Source of the DNA: Pseudomonas neustonica
GTDB lineage: Bacteria; Pseudomonadota; Gammaproteobacteria; Pseudomonadales; Pseudomonadaceae
DNA: 64,000 nucleotides
Assembly (NCBI RefSeq): GCF_003797945.1
Contig: NZ_RKKU01000022.1
Coordinates: forward strand, 1 to 64,000
Direction: 5' to 3'
The notes below the pieces were generated by a model, which was not told the origin of the DNA, did no database searches, and saw nothing but the letters and a program-made list of their open reading frames with translations. Positions 1-7,078 of the stretch are shown here, in pieces (within the stretch, counting starts at the first letter, position 1; each line of letters starts with the position of its first letter). Made by a program: the position numbers and the translations under genes.

Positions 1-72
1 CAAGCTGAGGCCTTGGGCATGACTAACTTGAATGGTGGCACGCTCTGCAACGCTGAGTTCGGAATAAGACAT
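1..72 (-). CDS. IS30-family transposase, N-terminal fragment (runs off window)
   Basis: The first 24 codons on the minus strand read MSYSELSVAERATIQ and then VSHAQGLSL. This is the typical start of IS30-family transposases, the beginning of the N-terminal helix-turn-helix that binds the element ends. The DDE catalytic core would lie beyond the left edge. The ATG lies at 70-72. The call rests on family recognition of a short stretch, so subgroup and intactness cannot be judged. Confidence 0.7.
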   Translation of the reverse strand, partial: MSYSELSVAERATIQVSHAQGLSL

Positions 73-128
73 AGGGCAGCACCGTACCGGAAAGGTCAGG
101 TGTTGCACTCAGTTTTTGCCGCCGCCCG
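1..128 (-). mobile_element. End of an IS30-family insertion sequence
   Basis: The minus strand starts an IS30-type transposase reading frame, and the roughly 55 bp between its ATG and position 128 look like the 5' end of the element. The neighbouring glycosyltransferase homology begins abruptly near position 129, so the boundary is placed there from loss of homology. I cannot see the opposite end, so neither the terminal inverted repeat nor a target-site duplication can be confirmed. The element most likely inserted into the glycosyltransferase gene and removed its N-terminal half from this reading frame. Confidence 0.65.
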
Positions 129-623
129 CTCATTAAGGCGGCAGACTTATTAAAGGAATATTTAGATATTCAATTTGTGCTAGTGGGGAGTGGTTCTGCC
201 AAGTCTGAGCTTCAAAATATGGTGAAAGAACGGGGGCTGAATAATGTCACCTTTATTGATCCAATACCTAAGGTCCAAATTCAGGCTATGCTTTGTGAGC
301 TTGATATATGTTTTATAGGCCTGACCAAAGATCCTTTGTTCAGGTTTGGTGTTTCCCCAAACAAGCTATATGATTATTTGTATTCTGGAAAGCCAATTAT
401 ATATGCTATTGAATCGGGAGCTTATCAGCCCGTAAGTGAACTTGGCGCAGGGCTTCAGGTTGAAGCTGAAAGTCCATCAGCGATATCGAATGCTGTGCTC
501 AGTCTTTTTTCTATGACCGCTGCGCAGCGTGTACAGATGGGTGTCAATGCAAAAAAAGCTGTGTTAGAAGACTACGAGTATGGGGTGCTTGCTAAGAAAC
601 TGGAGCAGGTGCTATTTGGCTGA
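129..623 (+). pseudogene. Glycosyltransferase (GT4 type), C-terminal part, interrupted by IS30 element
   Basis: The frame is open from about 129 and reads as the nucleotide-sugar-binding half of a GT-B glycosyltransferase: LIKAADLL, a strand ending in VLVGSGSAKSEL, then SPNKLYDYLYSGKPI, the usual family 4 donor-binding loop. The N-terminal acceptor domain of about 200 residues is missing. Upstream codons read as insertion-sequence DNA. A GTG at 177 could in principle start a 148-residue fragment, but that would be only half an enzyme. The DNA is visibly AT-richer than its neighbours, as is common in O-antigen or exopolysaccharide loci. The gene probably acted just before the PglC-type initiating transferase downstream. 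Its sugar substrate cannot be inferred. Confidence 0.75.
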
Positions 624-696
624 GTCGTGAAGTTTTAACTTTTTTGCTTTCATACTTATATGATTTTACCGGTGAACGGTCTTTGAGTGACTGATA

Positions 697-1293
697 ATGT
701 TGAAGCGTTGTCTTGATATTTTAACATCCCTTTTAGGGCTCATTTTATTGACCCCGGTAATTGCTTTGGTCGCTTGGCAAATTAACCGCCAAATGGGGTC
801 TCCTGTTTTATTTCGTCAGGCTCGCCCCGGTCTGAATGGCAAACCCTTCGAGATGATCAAGTTTCGCACCATGAAAGACGCGCTTGATGCTGACGGCAAT
901 CCATTGCCTGACTCAGAGCGTCTTACCGCTTTTGGTCAGTTTTTGCGTTCATCCAGTCTGGACGAGCTGCCCGAGCTATGGAATGTACTCAAGGGTGATA
1001 TGAGCCTGGTGGGACCGCGACCTTTGCTGATGGAGTATCTCCCGCTGTATTCGGCTGAACAGGTTCGTCGGCATGACGTTCGCCCCGGCATCACTGGCTG
1101 GGCGCAAATCAACGGACGTAATGCGTTGAGCTGGGAAGAGAAGTTCAAACTGGATGTTTGGTATGTCGATAACCAGTCATTCTGGTTGGATATCAAAATA
1201 CTTTTTTTGACGGTAAAAAAGGTATTGGTGCGTGATGGCATCAGTGCAGAGGGTGAGGCGACCATGTCCAAGTTTACCGGTAGTGGCCGATGA
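697..1293 (+). CDS. pglC: PglC-type undecaprenyl-phosphate phosphoglycosyl transferase
   Basis: This 198-residue bacterial sugar transferase is of the small monotopic class. A hydrophobic re-entrant N-terminus (residues 8-27) is followed by KFRTM, the DELPELWNVLKGDMSLVGPRP core with its catalytic Asp-Glu pair, and PGITGWAQINGRN. These enzymes move a phospho-sugar from UDP-sugar onto undecaprenyl phosphate at the inner membrane, starting O-antigen, exopolysaccharide or glycan assembly. The length fits PglC (about 200 residues) and not the larger WbaP or WecA classes. The stop overlaps the next start (ATGA), so it is cotranscribed with the PglD-like acetyltransferase. UDP-diacetylbacillosamine as substrate is inferred from the neighbours. 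Confidence 0.85.
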   Translation: MLKRCLDILTSLLGLILLTPVIALVAWQINRQMGSPVLFRQARPGLNGKPFEMIKFRTMKDALDADGNPLPDSERLTAFGQFLRSSSLDELPELWNVLKGDMSLVGPRPLLMEYLPLYSAEQVRRHDVRPGITGWAQINGRNALSWEEKFKLDVWYVDNQSFWLDIKILFLTVKKVLVRDGISAEGEATMSKFTGSGR

Positions 1294-1907
1294 AACGTTT
1301 AGCGATAGTAGGCGCTAGCGGCCACGGCAAGGTCGTGGCCGAGTGTGCCGAGCTCTGTGGCTGGCAGGATATATGTTTTTTTGATGACCGCTGGCCAGGG
1401 TTGCTGCTAAACGGGCATTGGCCTGTAGTCGGCGATACCCATGAGCTTCTTAGTGGTTATGCTGATTTTGATGGCGTGCTTGTTGCTATTGGCAATAATG
1501 AAGTACGCCTTGCCAAGTTGCAGCTCCTGATCGATGCAGGTGCAATTGTGCCGACTCTCGTCCATCCAAGTGCCACGGTGAGCCGGTACAGCGCTTTGGG
1601 TTTTGGCTCCGTGGTGTTGGCTGGCGCTGTCGTTAATCTTGATTGCCAGATTGGCCAGGGCGTCATTATCAATACAGCGGCAACGGTTGACCACGACTGC
1701 ACCTTGGGTGCCGGGGTGCATGTCAGTCCAGGCGCGCATTTGGCTGGAGGTGTGTCGGTAGGTGAGCGTAGTTGGATCGGTATTGGTAGCTCAGTGCGCC
1801 AACTGGTCCGCGTTGGGGTTGATGTCACTATTGGCGCAGGTGCTGCAGTGGTGGCTGATACGCCCGATGCTTTTACTCTGGTTGGGGTCCCCGCCAGAGT
1901 GCTTTGA
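1290..1907 (+). CDS. pglD: PglD/NeuD-family sugar O- or N-acetyltransferase
   Basis: A 205-residue protein with an N-terminal nucleotide-binding fold (AIVGASGHGKVVAE at residues 5-18) and a C-terminal left-handed beta-helix of hexapeptide repeats from about residue 100. The helix includes the VDHDCTLGAGVHVSPGAHLAG stretch, with the His-Asp pair typical of PglD, and ends in GVPARVL. PglD acetylates the 4-amino group of UDP-4-amino-sugars with acetyl-CoA. The ATG overlaps the pglC stop by 4 bp. With the downstream aminotransferase and the PglF/WbpM dehydratase at 10.3 kb it would complete a UDP-diacetylbacillosamine route. The alternative is a NeuD-like acetyltransferase for another amino sugar. 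Confidence 0.82.
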   Translation: MKRLAIVGASGHGKVVAECAELCGWQDICFFDDRWPGLLLNGHWPVVGDTHELLSGYADFDGVLVAIGNNEVRLAKLQLLIDAGAIVPTLVHPSATVSRYSALGFGSVVLAGAVVNLDCQIGQGVIINTAATVDHDCTLGAGVHVSPGAHLAGGVSVGERSWIGIGSSVRQLVRVGVDVTIGAGAAVVADTPDAFTLVGVPARVL

Positions 1908-1963
1908 ACGCTTTGTTTTCTGTTGGCTGGCGCGTTCCGGCCGTCCTCTCTAAAAGGTTTTCT

Positions 1964-3139
1964 ATGCTTAATACCCCTTTCTCGCCCTGGCCGTCCTTCA
2001 CTGAAGATGAGGCCAACGCGGCCAGAGATGTGCTCTTGTCCAACAAGGTCAATTACTGGACCGGTCAGGAGGGGCGCGAGTTCGAGAAGGCCTTTGCGGC
2101 TTGGGCAGATGCCGACTTTGCCATTGCGTTGTCCAATGGCACTCAAGCGCTGGATCTTGCGTTAAAGGGATTGGGTGTGGGTGAGGGCGATGAGGTGGTG
2201 GTGACGGCGCGTACCTTTCTGGCCTCCGCTTCAAGCATTGTGACCGCGGGTGCAGTGCCGGTATTTGCCGATATTGACCCGGACTCGCAGAACGTAACGG
2301 CGCAGACCATTCAAGCGGTACTGACCGAGCGCACTCGCGCCATTATCTGCGTGCACCTGGCTGGTTGGCCTTGCGATATGGACCCGATCATGGCGCTGGC
2401 TAAAGCGCATGGGCTATGGGTTATAGAAGACTGCGCGCAGGCGCACGGTGCTCGTTACAAGGGACGCTCGGTCGGCTCTATTGGGCATGCCGGTGCCTGG
2501 TCTTTCTGTCAGGACAAGATCATGACGACGGGCGGCGAGGGCGGCATGGTGACCACCAATGACCGCGCGCTTTGGTCGCGTATGTGGTCGTACAAGGATC
2601 ATGGCAAAAGTTGGGAAGCGGTTTACGAGCGTGCGCACCCGCCGGGTTTTCGTTGGCTGCACGAGAGTTTTGGTACCAACTGGCGCATGACTGAAATGCA
2701 GGCGGCGATTGGCCGTATTCAGCTCAAACGTATGCCCGAGTGGACTGCCGCGCGTACCCGGAACGCTGAGCGTATTTGGCAGACCTGTCGTGAGTATCCG
2801 GTGGTACGTGTGCCTGAGTTGCCTGCTGATGTGGTGCATGCGCATTACAAGTGTTATGTGCAGGTCTGCCCTGATCGGCTGGCGGCGGGCTGGTCGCGCG
2901 ATCTTATTGTTACCGCCATAGCTGAACGGGGCGTGCCCTGCTTTCAGGGCTCCTGCTCTGAAGTCTATCTCGAAAAAGCCTTTGATGATACTGGCTGGCG
3001 TCCTGCCGAGCGCTTACCTGTCGCGCGCGAACTGGGTGAAACCAGCCTGATGTTTTTGGTTCACCCCACACTGACAGAGGCTGAAATAGCACACACCTGT
3101 GCGGCGATCAGCGAGGTGCTGGCCGAGGCAGGTAAATGA
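1964..3139 (+). CDS. DegT/DnrJ/EryC1 PLP-dependent sugar aminotransferase (PglE-like)
   Basis: A 391-residue type I-fold aminotransferase. Visible hallmarks are SNGTQALDLALKGLGVGEGD, the TARTFLASA loop, IEDCAQAHGA (aspartate for the pyridine nitrogen), and the Schiff-base lysine in SFCQDKIMTTGGEGG. Enzymes of this family put an amino group on 4-keto nucleotide sugars. The start at 1964 is chosen because AAGG lies about 7 nt upstream and homology begins there; earlier in-frame codons overlap pglD and look non-coding. It follows pglC and pglD in the same direction, so a PglE-like role is likely. An aminotransferase for another deoxysugar is possible. Confidence 0.82.
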   Translation: MLNTPFSPWPSFTEDEANAARDVLLSNKVNYWTGQEGREFEKAFAAWADADFAIALSNGTQALDLALKGLGVGEGDEVVVTARTFLASASSIVTAGAVPVFADIDPDSQNVTAQTIQAVLTERTRAIICVHLAGWPCDMDPIMALAKAHGLWVIEDCAQAHGARYKGRSVGSIGHAGAWSFCQDKIMTTGGEGGMVTTNDRALWSRMWSYKDHGKSWEAVYERAHPPGFRWLHESFGTNWRMTEMQAAIGRIQLKRMPEWTAARTRNAERIWQTCREYPVVRVPELPADVVHAHYKCYVQVCPDRLAAGWSRDLIVTAIAERGVPCFQGSCSEVYLEKAFDDTGWRPAERLPVARELGETSLMFLVHPTLTEAEIAHTCAAISEVLAEAGK

Positions 3140-3171
3140 GCGTAAGAGCGGTCTAGCGTGATGCTGTGAAG

Positions 3172-3200
3172 GCGATGATTGAGATGCAACCCATCATCGC
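3172..3200. terminator. Stem-loop after the aminotransferase gene
   Basis: Perfect 8-bp arms (gcgatgat and atcatcgc) flank a 13-nt loop, about 30 nt after the aminotransferase stop and before the AbiE pair. There is no clear T-run, so it may be a weak or Rho-assisted terminator, or only a boundary palindrome. Confidence 0.35.
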
Positions 3201-3242
3201 TGATGGTTTCGAGTCTCCTTGGCTGGCAAAAACTCCACACTA

Positions 3243-3266
3243 AGTTACACTTACTGTCACTTTCTG
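3243..3266. promoter_or_regulatory. Possible AbiEi operator/promoter region
   Basis: Two tandem, similar 10-mers (TTACACTTAC at 3245-3254 and TGTCACTTTC at 3255-3264) lie 15-35 bp before the abiEi start. AbiEi-type antitoxins are known to bind repeated sites at their own promoter and repress it. The assignment is inference from position and repetition. Confidence 0.25.
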
Positions 3267-3278
3267 TTGAGTTAGCCT

Positions 3279-3848
3279 ATGCCCAGCGTCGCTATCCCAA
3301 TTCAGCCCTTGGCGCGTCTCTATAGAGGCCTGGACGCTTTGGCGTCTGCCGAACGGTATCTGTTTACCCCCGCCGATATGCGTGCGTTGTTGCCTGCTAT
3401 GAGCGACGCTGCTTATAGAGCGTTGCTTAGCCGCGCCGCCAAGGGCGGGCGTTTGCAGCGGATTTGTCGCGGTCTGTATTTATACGCGCCTGTCCGGCCT
3501 GATACTGGCAGGCTGTTGTTTCATGCTGCAGCGCGTTTACGGGCGCATGAATTCAATTACATCAGCCTGGAAACAGCGTTGAGTGATTGCGGCATCATTT
3601 CGCAGATCCCACAAAACTGGATAACCCTAATGTCGTCTGGTCGCAGTAGCGAGATTGACTGTGGACGTTGGGGTACCATCGAGTTTATTCATACGCGACA
3701 GAAGGCAGCGACCATCGGCAATCAGTTGGCGTATGACGAGTTGTGCGGTATGTGGCGAGCTTACCCAGCGCAAGCGATGCGGGATATGAAGGCTGCCAAA
3801 AGAAGTTTGGAGCTGGTTGATTGGAGTGTTGTTGATGAGCTTGTTTGA
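3279..3848 (+). CDS. abiEi: AbiEi-type antitoxin / transcriptional regulator of a type IV toxin-antitoxin pair
   Basis: A 189-residue protein with the AbiEi layout. An N-terminal winged helix (about residues 20-70) contains LFTPADMRALLP and a GRLQRICRGLYLY wing like that of other AbiEi proteins. A C-terminal domain follows with an aromatic/charged core. In studied systems AbiEi represses its own operon and counteracts the AbiEii toxin without a protein-protein complex. Its end overlaps abiEii by 14 bp, the usual translational coupling. The pair stands between polysaccharide genes and has its own upstream repeats, so it is probably an independently acquired module. The symbol is by family resemblance. 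Confidence 0.8.
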   Translation: MPSVAIPIQPLARLYRGLDALASAERYLFTPADMRALLPAMSDAAYRALLSRAAKGGRLQRICRGLYLYAPVRPDTGRLLFHAAARLRAHEFNYISLETALSDCGIISQIPQNWITLMSSGRSSEIDCGRWGTIEFIHTRQKAATIGNQLAYDELCGMWRAYPAQAMRDMKAAKRSLELVDWSVVDELV

Positions 3849-4731
3849 TCAGTTGGTAGACCAGGCTTTGCGACATCAGGCTGAGCTGGCCTCGCTCCGT
3901 GTCGTGGTAGAGAAGGAGTTGTTGCATCACGACATTATGCGGGCGCTGAGTGATAGTGGCATGCTGGAGAAGCTCTGTTTTATAGGAGGTACCTGCTTGC
4001 GTGCTTGTTATGGTTCAAATCGCTTGAGTGAAGACCTGGACTTTACGGCAGGAGCCCATTTTGCGCGAGCTGACCTGGCGCAGCTCAAGCCAGTGTTGAC
4101 CGACAGGCTGGAAACCAAATACGGTCTGAGCGTGGAGGTGAGCGAGCCCCGCAAGGAGGCCGGTAACGTCGATACCTGGAAGCTCAAAGTGCAAACCCGC
4201 CCCGGGGCCAGAGATCTGCCTGCCCAGCGAATCAACATTGATGTGTGTGCCATTCCCAGCTACATGAGCCAACCTAAAGTATTGCTGAACCCTTATGGTG
4301 TAGATATGGGGACGCAGGGGCTGATTCTGAACGCGCAGGCGCTGGAAGAGATTTATGCCGATAAGGTGTTGGCCTTCGCGCTGCGGCGCGGTCGTATCAA
4401 GAATCGCGATCTGTGGGACCTGCTTTGGCTTAAACAGCAGGGCGTCAAACCCGCGTTGGAACTAATTCCTGCAAAGCTGAAAGATCACCAATGTGAGCCT
4501 GGCGTTTTTCTCGACAAGGCTGAGGGGCGTGCAGCGTCGCTCACGCAGGATAAGCAGACAAAAAAGGATTTCCGCGCCGAAATGCAGCGGTTCCTGCCGA
4601 CCAAACTGGTCGCTGGCACCGTTGCCGATGACCGTTTCTGGGATTATCTGGTGCACGAAATCCCGCAATTGGTTCGAGACGTAAAACACAGCGTGACGCA
4701 AACGCCGAGGCCCCCTTCTTTTGCCATGTAG
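3835..4731 (+). CDS. abiEii: AbiEii-type nucleotidyltransferase toxin
   Basis: A 298-residue member of the AbiEii/DUF1814 nucleotidyltransferase family. Motif I is present as FIGG at residues 49-52, then NRLSEDLDF at 62-70 giving the Asp67-x-Asp69 metal pair. A later block has Lys177 in IYADKVLAFALR and RDLWDLLWL at 191-199. Related toxins transfer nucleotides onto tRNA or other targets and arrest growth or abort phage infection. All visible catalytic positions are conserved, so it should be active. The start at 3835 is preferred because it begins MSLFDQL and overlaps the antitoxin end as in other AbiE pairs. Target specificity cannot be predicted here. Confidence 0.85.
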   Translation: MSLFDQLVDQALRHQAELASLRVVVEKELLHHDIMRALSDSGMLEKLCFIGGTCLRACYGSNRLSEDLDFTAGAHFARADLAQLKPVLTDRLETKYGLSVEVSEPRKEAGNVDTWKLKVQTRPGARDLPAQRINIDVCAIPSYMSQPKVLLNPYGVDMGTQGLILNAQALEEIYADKVLAFALRRGRIKNRDLWDLLWLKQQGVKPALELIPAKLKDHQCEPGVFLDKAEGRAASLTQDKQTKKDFRAEMQRFLPTKLVAGTVADDRFWDYLVHEIPQLVRDVKHSVTQTPRPPSFAM

Positions 4732-4876
4732 CGATCAATAGGCATGTGGGCGACTGGTACAATGCGGTTAGGTAGATAGTGCAGCTCACTATTTCAGTAG
4801 AGCGATGGCACGAGTCTTGAACTCTTTTGTTCAGAGCCCCGTCTTAGAAACAGGACGTTGATATTCAGGAGTTACT

Positions 4877-5758
4877 GTGAAAGTTACCAAAGCTGTTTTA
4901 CCCGTTGCGGGTCTCGGTACGCGTTTTCTGCCCGCCAGCAAGGCGATCCCCAAGGAAATGATCACTGTGGTAGACAAGCCGGTGATTCAGTATGTGGTGG
5001 AGGAGGCGCTGGCTGCCGGCATTAATGAGATTGTGCTGGTTACCCATTCCAGTAAGAAGGCGATTGAAGATCACTTTGATGTGAACTACGAGCTAGAGGC
5101 CGAGTTAGAGCGGCGCGGCAAGGATGAACTGCTGCAAATCCTGCACGATATAGCGCCGCCTTCGCTCAAGGTGACTGCGGTGCGCCAGGGCAAGGCGCTG
5201 GGGTTGGGGCACGCGGTGTATTGCGCGCGGCCCGTGGTGGGTGATGCGCCTTTTGCTGTGTTGTTGCCGGATGTGCTGGTGGAGCAGTCGGGTGATATGA
5301 GCGACCTTAATCTGATGACCTCGCGTTACGCGCAGAGCGGTCAGGCGCAGATTATGGTTGAGCCTGTTCCTTATGATCGCGTGCACCAATATGGGGTGGT
5401 GGATCTAAACGGCACCGAATTGCGTCAGGGCAAGCATGCGCCGATGAGCAGTGTGGTCGAGAAGCCGGCACGCGCTGATGCGCCCTCCAATCTCGCTATT
5501 GTCGGGCGTTACGTGCTGCCCGTTGAAATCTTTGATCTGCTGGCTAAAACCAAGCCGGGTGCCGGTGGCGAAATCCAGTTGACCGATGCCATTGCCACGC
5601 TGATGGGCGGCAGTGGCGTTGAGGCTTATCGTATTCGTGGCCGCTCTTACGATTGCGGCAGCAAGCTGGGTTACCTGGAGGCGACCTTGGCCTATGGCCT
5701 GAATCACCCGCAACTGGGTGCTGATTTCAAGGCGCTGTTGGCGCGTTATCAATCCTGA
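4877..5758 (+). CDS. galU: UTP-glucose-1-phosphate uridylyltransferase GalU
   Basis: A 293-residue GalU. The N-terminal nucleotide-binding signature is [19 protein letters not shown], followed by the usual PKEM and a C-terminal [10 protein letters not shown] block. It makes UDP-glucose from UTP and glucose-1-phosphate in the cytosol, feeding GalE, lipopolysaccharide core and other glycans. Translation starts at a GTG with CAGGAG about 7 nt upstream. It opens a same-direction run galU, dehydrogenase homologue, pgi, with gaps of 21 and 3 nt, so an operon is likely. The 145 bp upstream, after abiEii, should hold its promoter, but no clear box was seen. Confidence 0.95.
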   Translation: MKVTKAVLPVAGLGTRFLPASKAIPKEMITVVDKPVIQYVVEEALAAGINEIVLVTHSSKKAIEDHFDVNYELEAELERRGKDELLQILHDIAPPSLKVTAVRQGKALGLGHAVYCARPVVGDAPFAVLLPDVLVEQSGDMSDLNLMTSRYAQSGQAQIMVEPVPYDRVHQYGVVDLNGTELRQGKHAPMSSVVEKPARADAPSNLAIVGRYVLPVEIFDLLAKTKPGAGGEIQLTDAIATLMGGSGVEAYRIRGRSYDCGSKLGYLEATLAYGLNHPQLGADFKALLARYQS

Positions 5759-5779
5759 GCAGGACATAGGGAGCTAGTC

Positions 5780-7075
5780 ATGCACCTGGATGTTTATGGC
5801 GATACTCTGTGCGCGCTGGTGGCAGCCACGGCGTTAGCGTCATCCGGCAATAACGTGCAGCTGCACGTGCCTGAGGGCAATGTGGCCATGCAGTTAGCGC
5901 GGCGTGAGTGCCCGTTTCGTGAGCCTGGTCTGGCCGAGATGATGGCGGAGCAGGCCGAGTCCGGTCGTTTACTGCTCTGCACCATGCAAACACCGCCGCA
6001 TCAGGCGAGCACGGTCGTCTGGTTGGCGTTGAGCCCGGATGCGCTTGAGTTGGCGCATGCGGTGGTCACGGCGCTCCCGACTGATCGTGTGCAGCCCTGG
6101 TTGGTAGTGAATCAGTCGACCTTCGCGGTGGGGACCAGTGATAGCTTGCAGCAGGCGCTGAGCGCGCGAGCGGAGCTGTCGGATACCGATTGTGCGGTGG
6201 TCAGCTTGCCGGATTTGTTGATCGAAGGTAACGCGCTGCAGAGTTTTATGCGTGCAGATAGTTGGCTGCTGGGGTCTGAGCATCTTTGGGCGCAGAACCT
6301 GGTGGCTGAGTTGTTACGTCCGTTTAATCGCCGCCGTGATGCCGTCATGGTGATGAGTTCACGCGAAGCCGAGTTTTCCAAGCTGGCCATTACCGGCATG
6401 CTGGCGACGCGTTTGAGTTATATGAATGACATGGCGAATCTGGCAGATACGCTGCAGGTTGATATTGAGCGGGTGCGTCAGGGCATGGGTGCCGACAAGC
6501 GCATCGGCGACGCTTATTTGTACCCCGGTTGTGGCTTTGGTGGGCTGAGCTTCTCGCGTGACGTGATGAGCCTGGCGACTACCCTGCAGGGCAGTGGTAT
6601 GCAGCCGCAGTTGCTGGACGAGGTGCTGCGCATTAACGAGCGACAGAAGGAAGTGTTGTTTCGCAAACTATGGCAGCACTACGGTACCAACCTGCGTGGT
6701 CGACGTGTGGCCATTTGGGGGGTGTCGTTCAAGCCGGAAACCTCCCGTATTGATAACTCACCCGCGCTGAAACTGATGGAGGCGCTGTGGGCGCAGGGCG
6801 TTGAGGTGCATGTGCATGATCCCCGGGCCTTGGGCGTGCTGCGTGAGTGGGCTGGTGAGCGTGATGATCTGGTATTGCACGACGATCCCTACGAGGCTGC
6901 TGCCGGCGCTGACGCCTTGATGTTGGTGACCGAGTGGAAGGCTTACTGGAGCCCGGATTTGTTCCGCCTGAAGATGAGTATGGCGCACCCGTTGCTGCTG
7001 GACGGCCGTAACGTATGGGACCCGGACTTCATGAAGCAAAGTGGGTTTGATTACCTTGGCATAGGGAGGCGCTGA
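5780..7075 (+). CDS. UDP-glucose/GDP-mannose dehydrogenase homologue lacking catalytic residues
   Basis: A full-length (431 residues), uninterrupted homologue of nucleotide-sugar 6-dehydrogenases with all three domains recognisable. Key sites have decayed. The N-terminal dinucleotide loop GxGYVG reads YGDTLCA. The NPEFLREG block reads LPDLLIEG (144-150). The active-site GGSCFPKD reads GGLSFSRD, so Ser257 stands where the catalytic cysteine should be, and the nearby Lys-Ala-x-Asn reads KLAIT. The C-terminal part (WGVSFKPETSRIDNSPAL) is well kept. Oxidation of UDP-glucose to UDP-glucuronate by the known mechanism looks impossible. It may be a regulatory or structural pseudoenzyme, or a gene under relaxed selection. 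Its place between galU and pgi implies origin as an ugd. Confidence 0.8.
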   Translation: MHLDVYGDTLCALVAATALASSGNNVQLHVPEGNVAMQLARRECPFREPGLAEMMAEQAESGRLLLCTMQTPPHQASTVVWLALSPDALELAHAVVTALPTDRVQPWLVVNQSTFAVGTSDSLQQALSARAELSDTDCAVVSLPDLLIEGNALQSFMRADSWLLGSEHLWAQNLVAELLRPFNRRRDAVMVMSSREAEFSKLAITGMLATRLSYMNDMANLADTLQVDIERVRQGMGADKRIGDAYLYPGCGFGGLSFSRDVMSLATTLQGSGMQPQLLDEVLRINERQKEVLFRKLWQHYGTNLRGRRVAIWGVSFKPETSRIDNSPALKLMEALWAQGVEVHVHDPRALGVLREWAGERDDLVLHDDPYEAAAGADALMLVTEWKAYWSPDLFRLKMSMAHPLLLDGRNVWDPDFMKQSGFDYLGIGRR

Positions 7076-7078
7076 GCA

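Noticed and set aside
4816-4833. TGAAC/GTTCA palindrome before galU
   Set aside because: Only 5-bp arms with no known binding consensus; likely chance.
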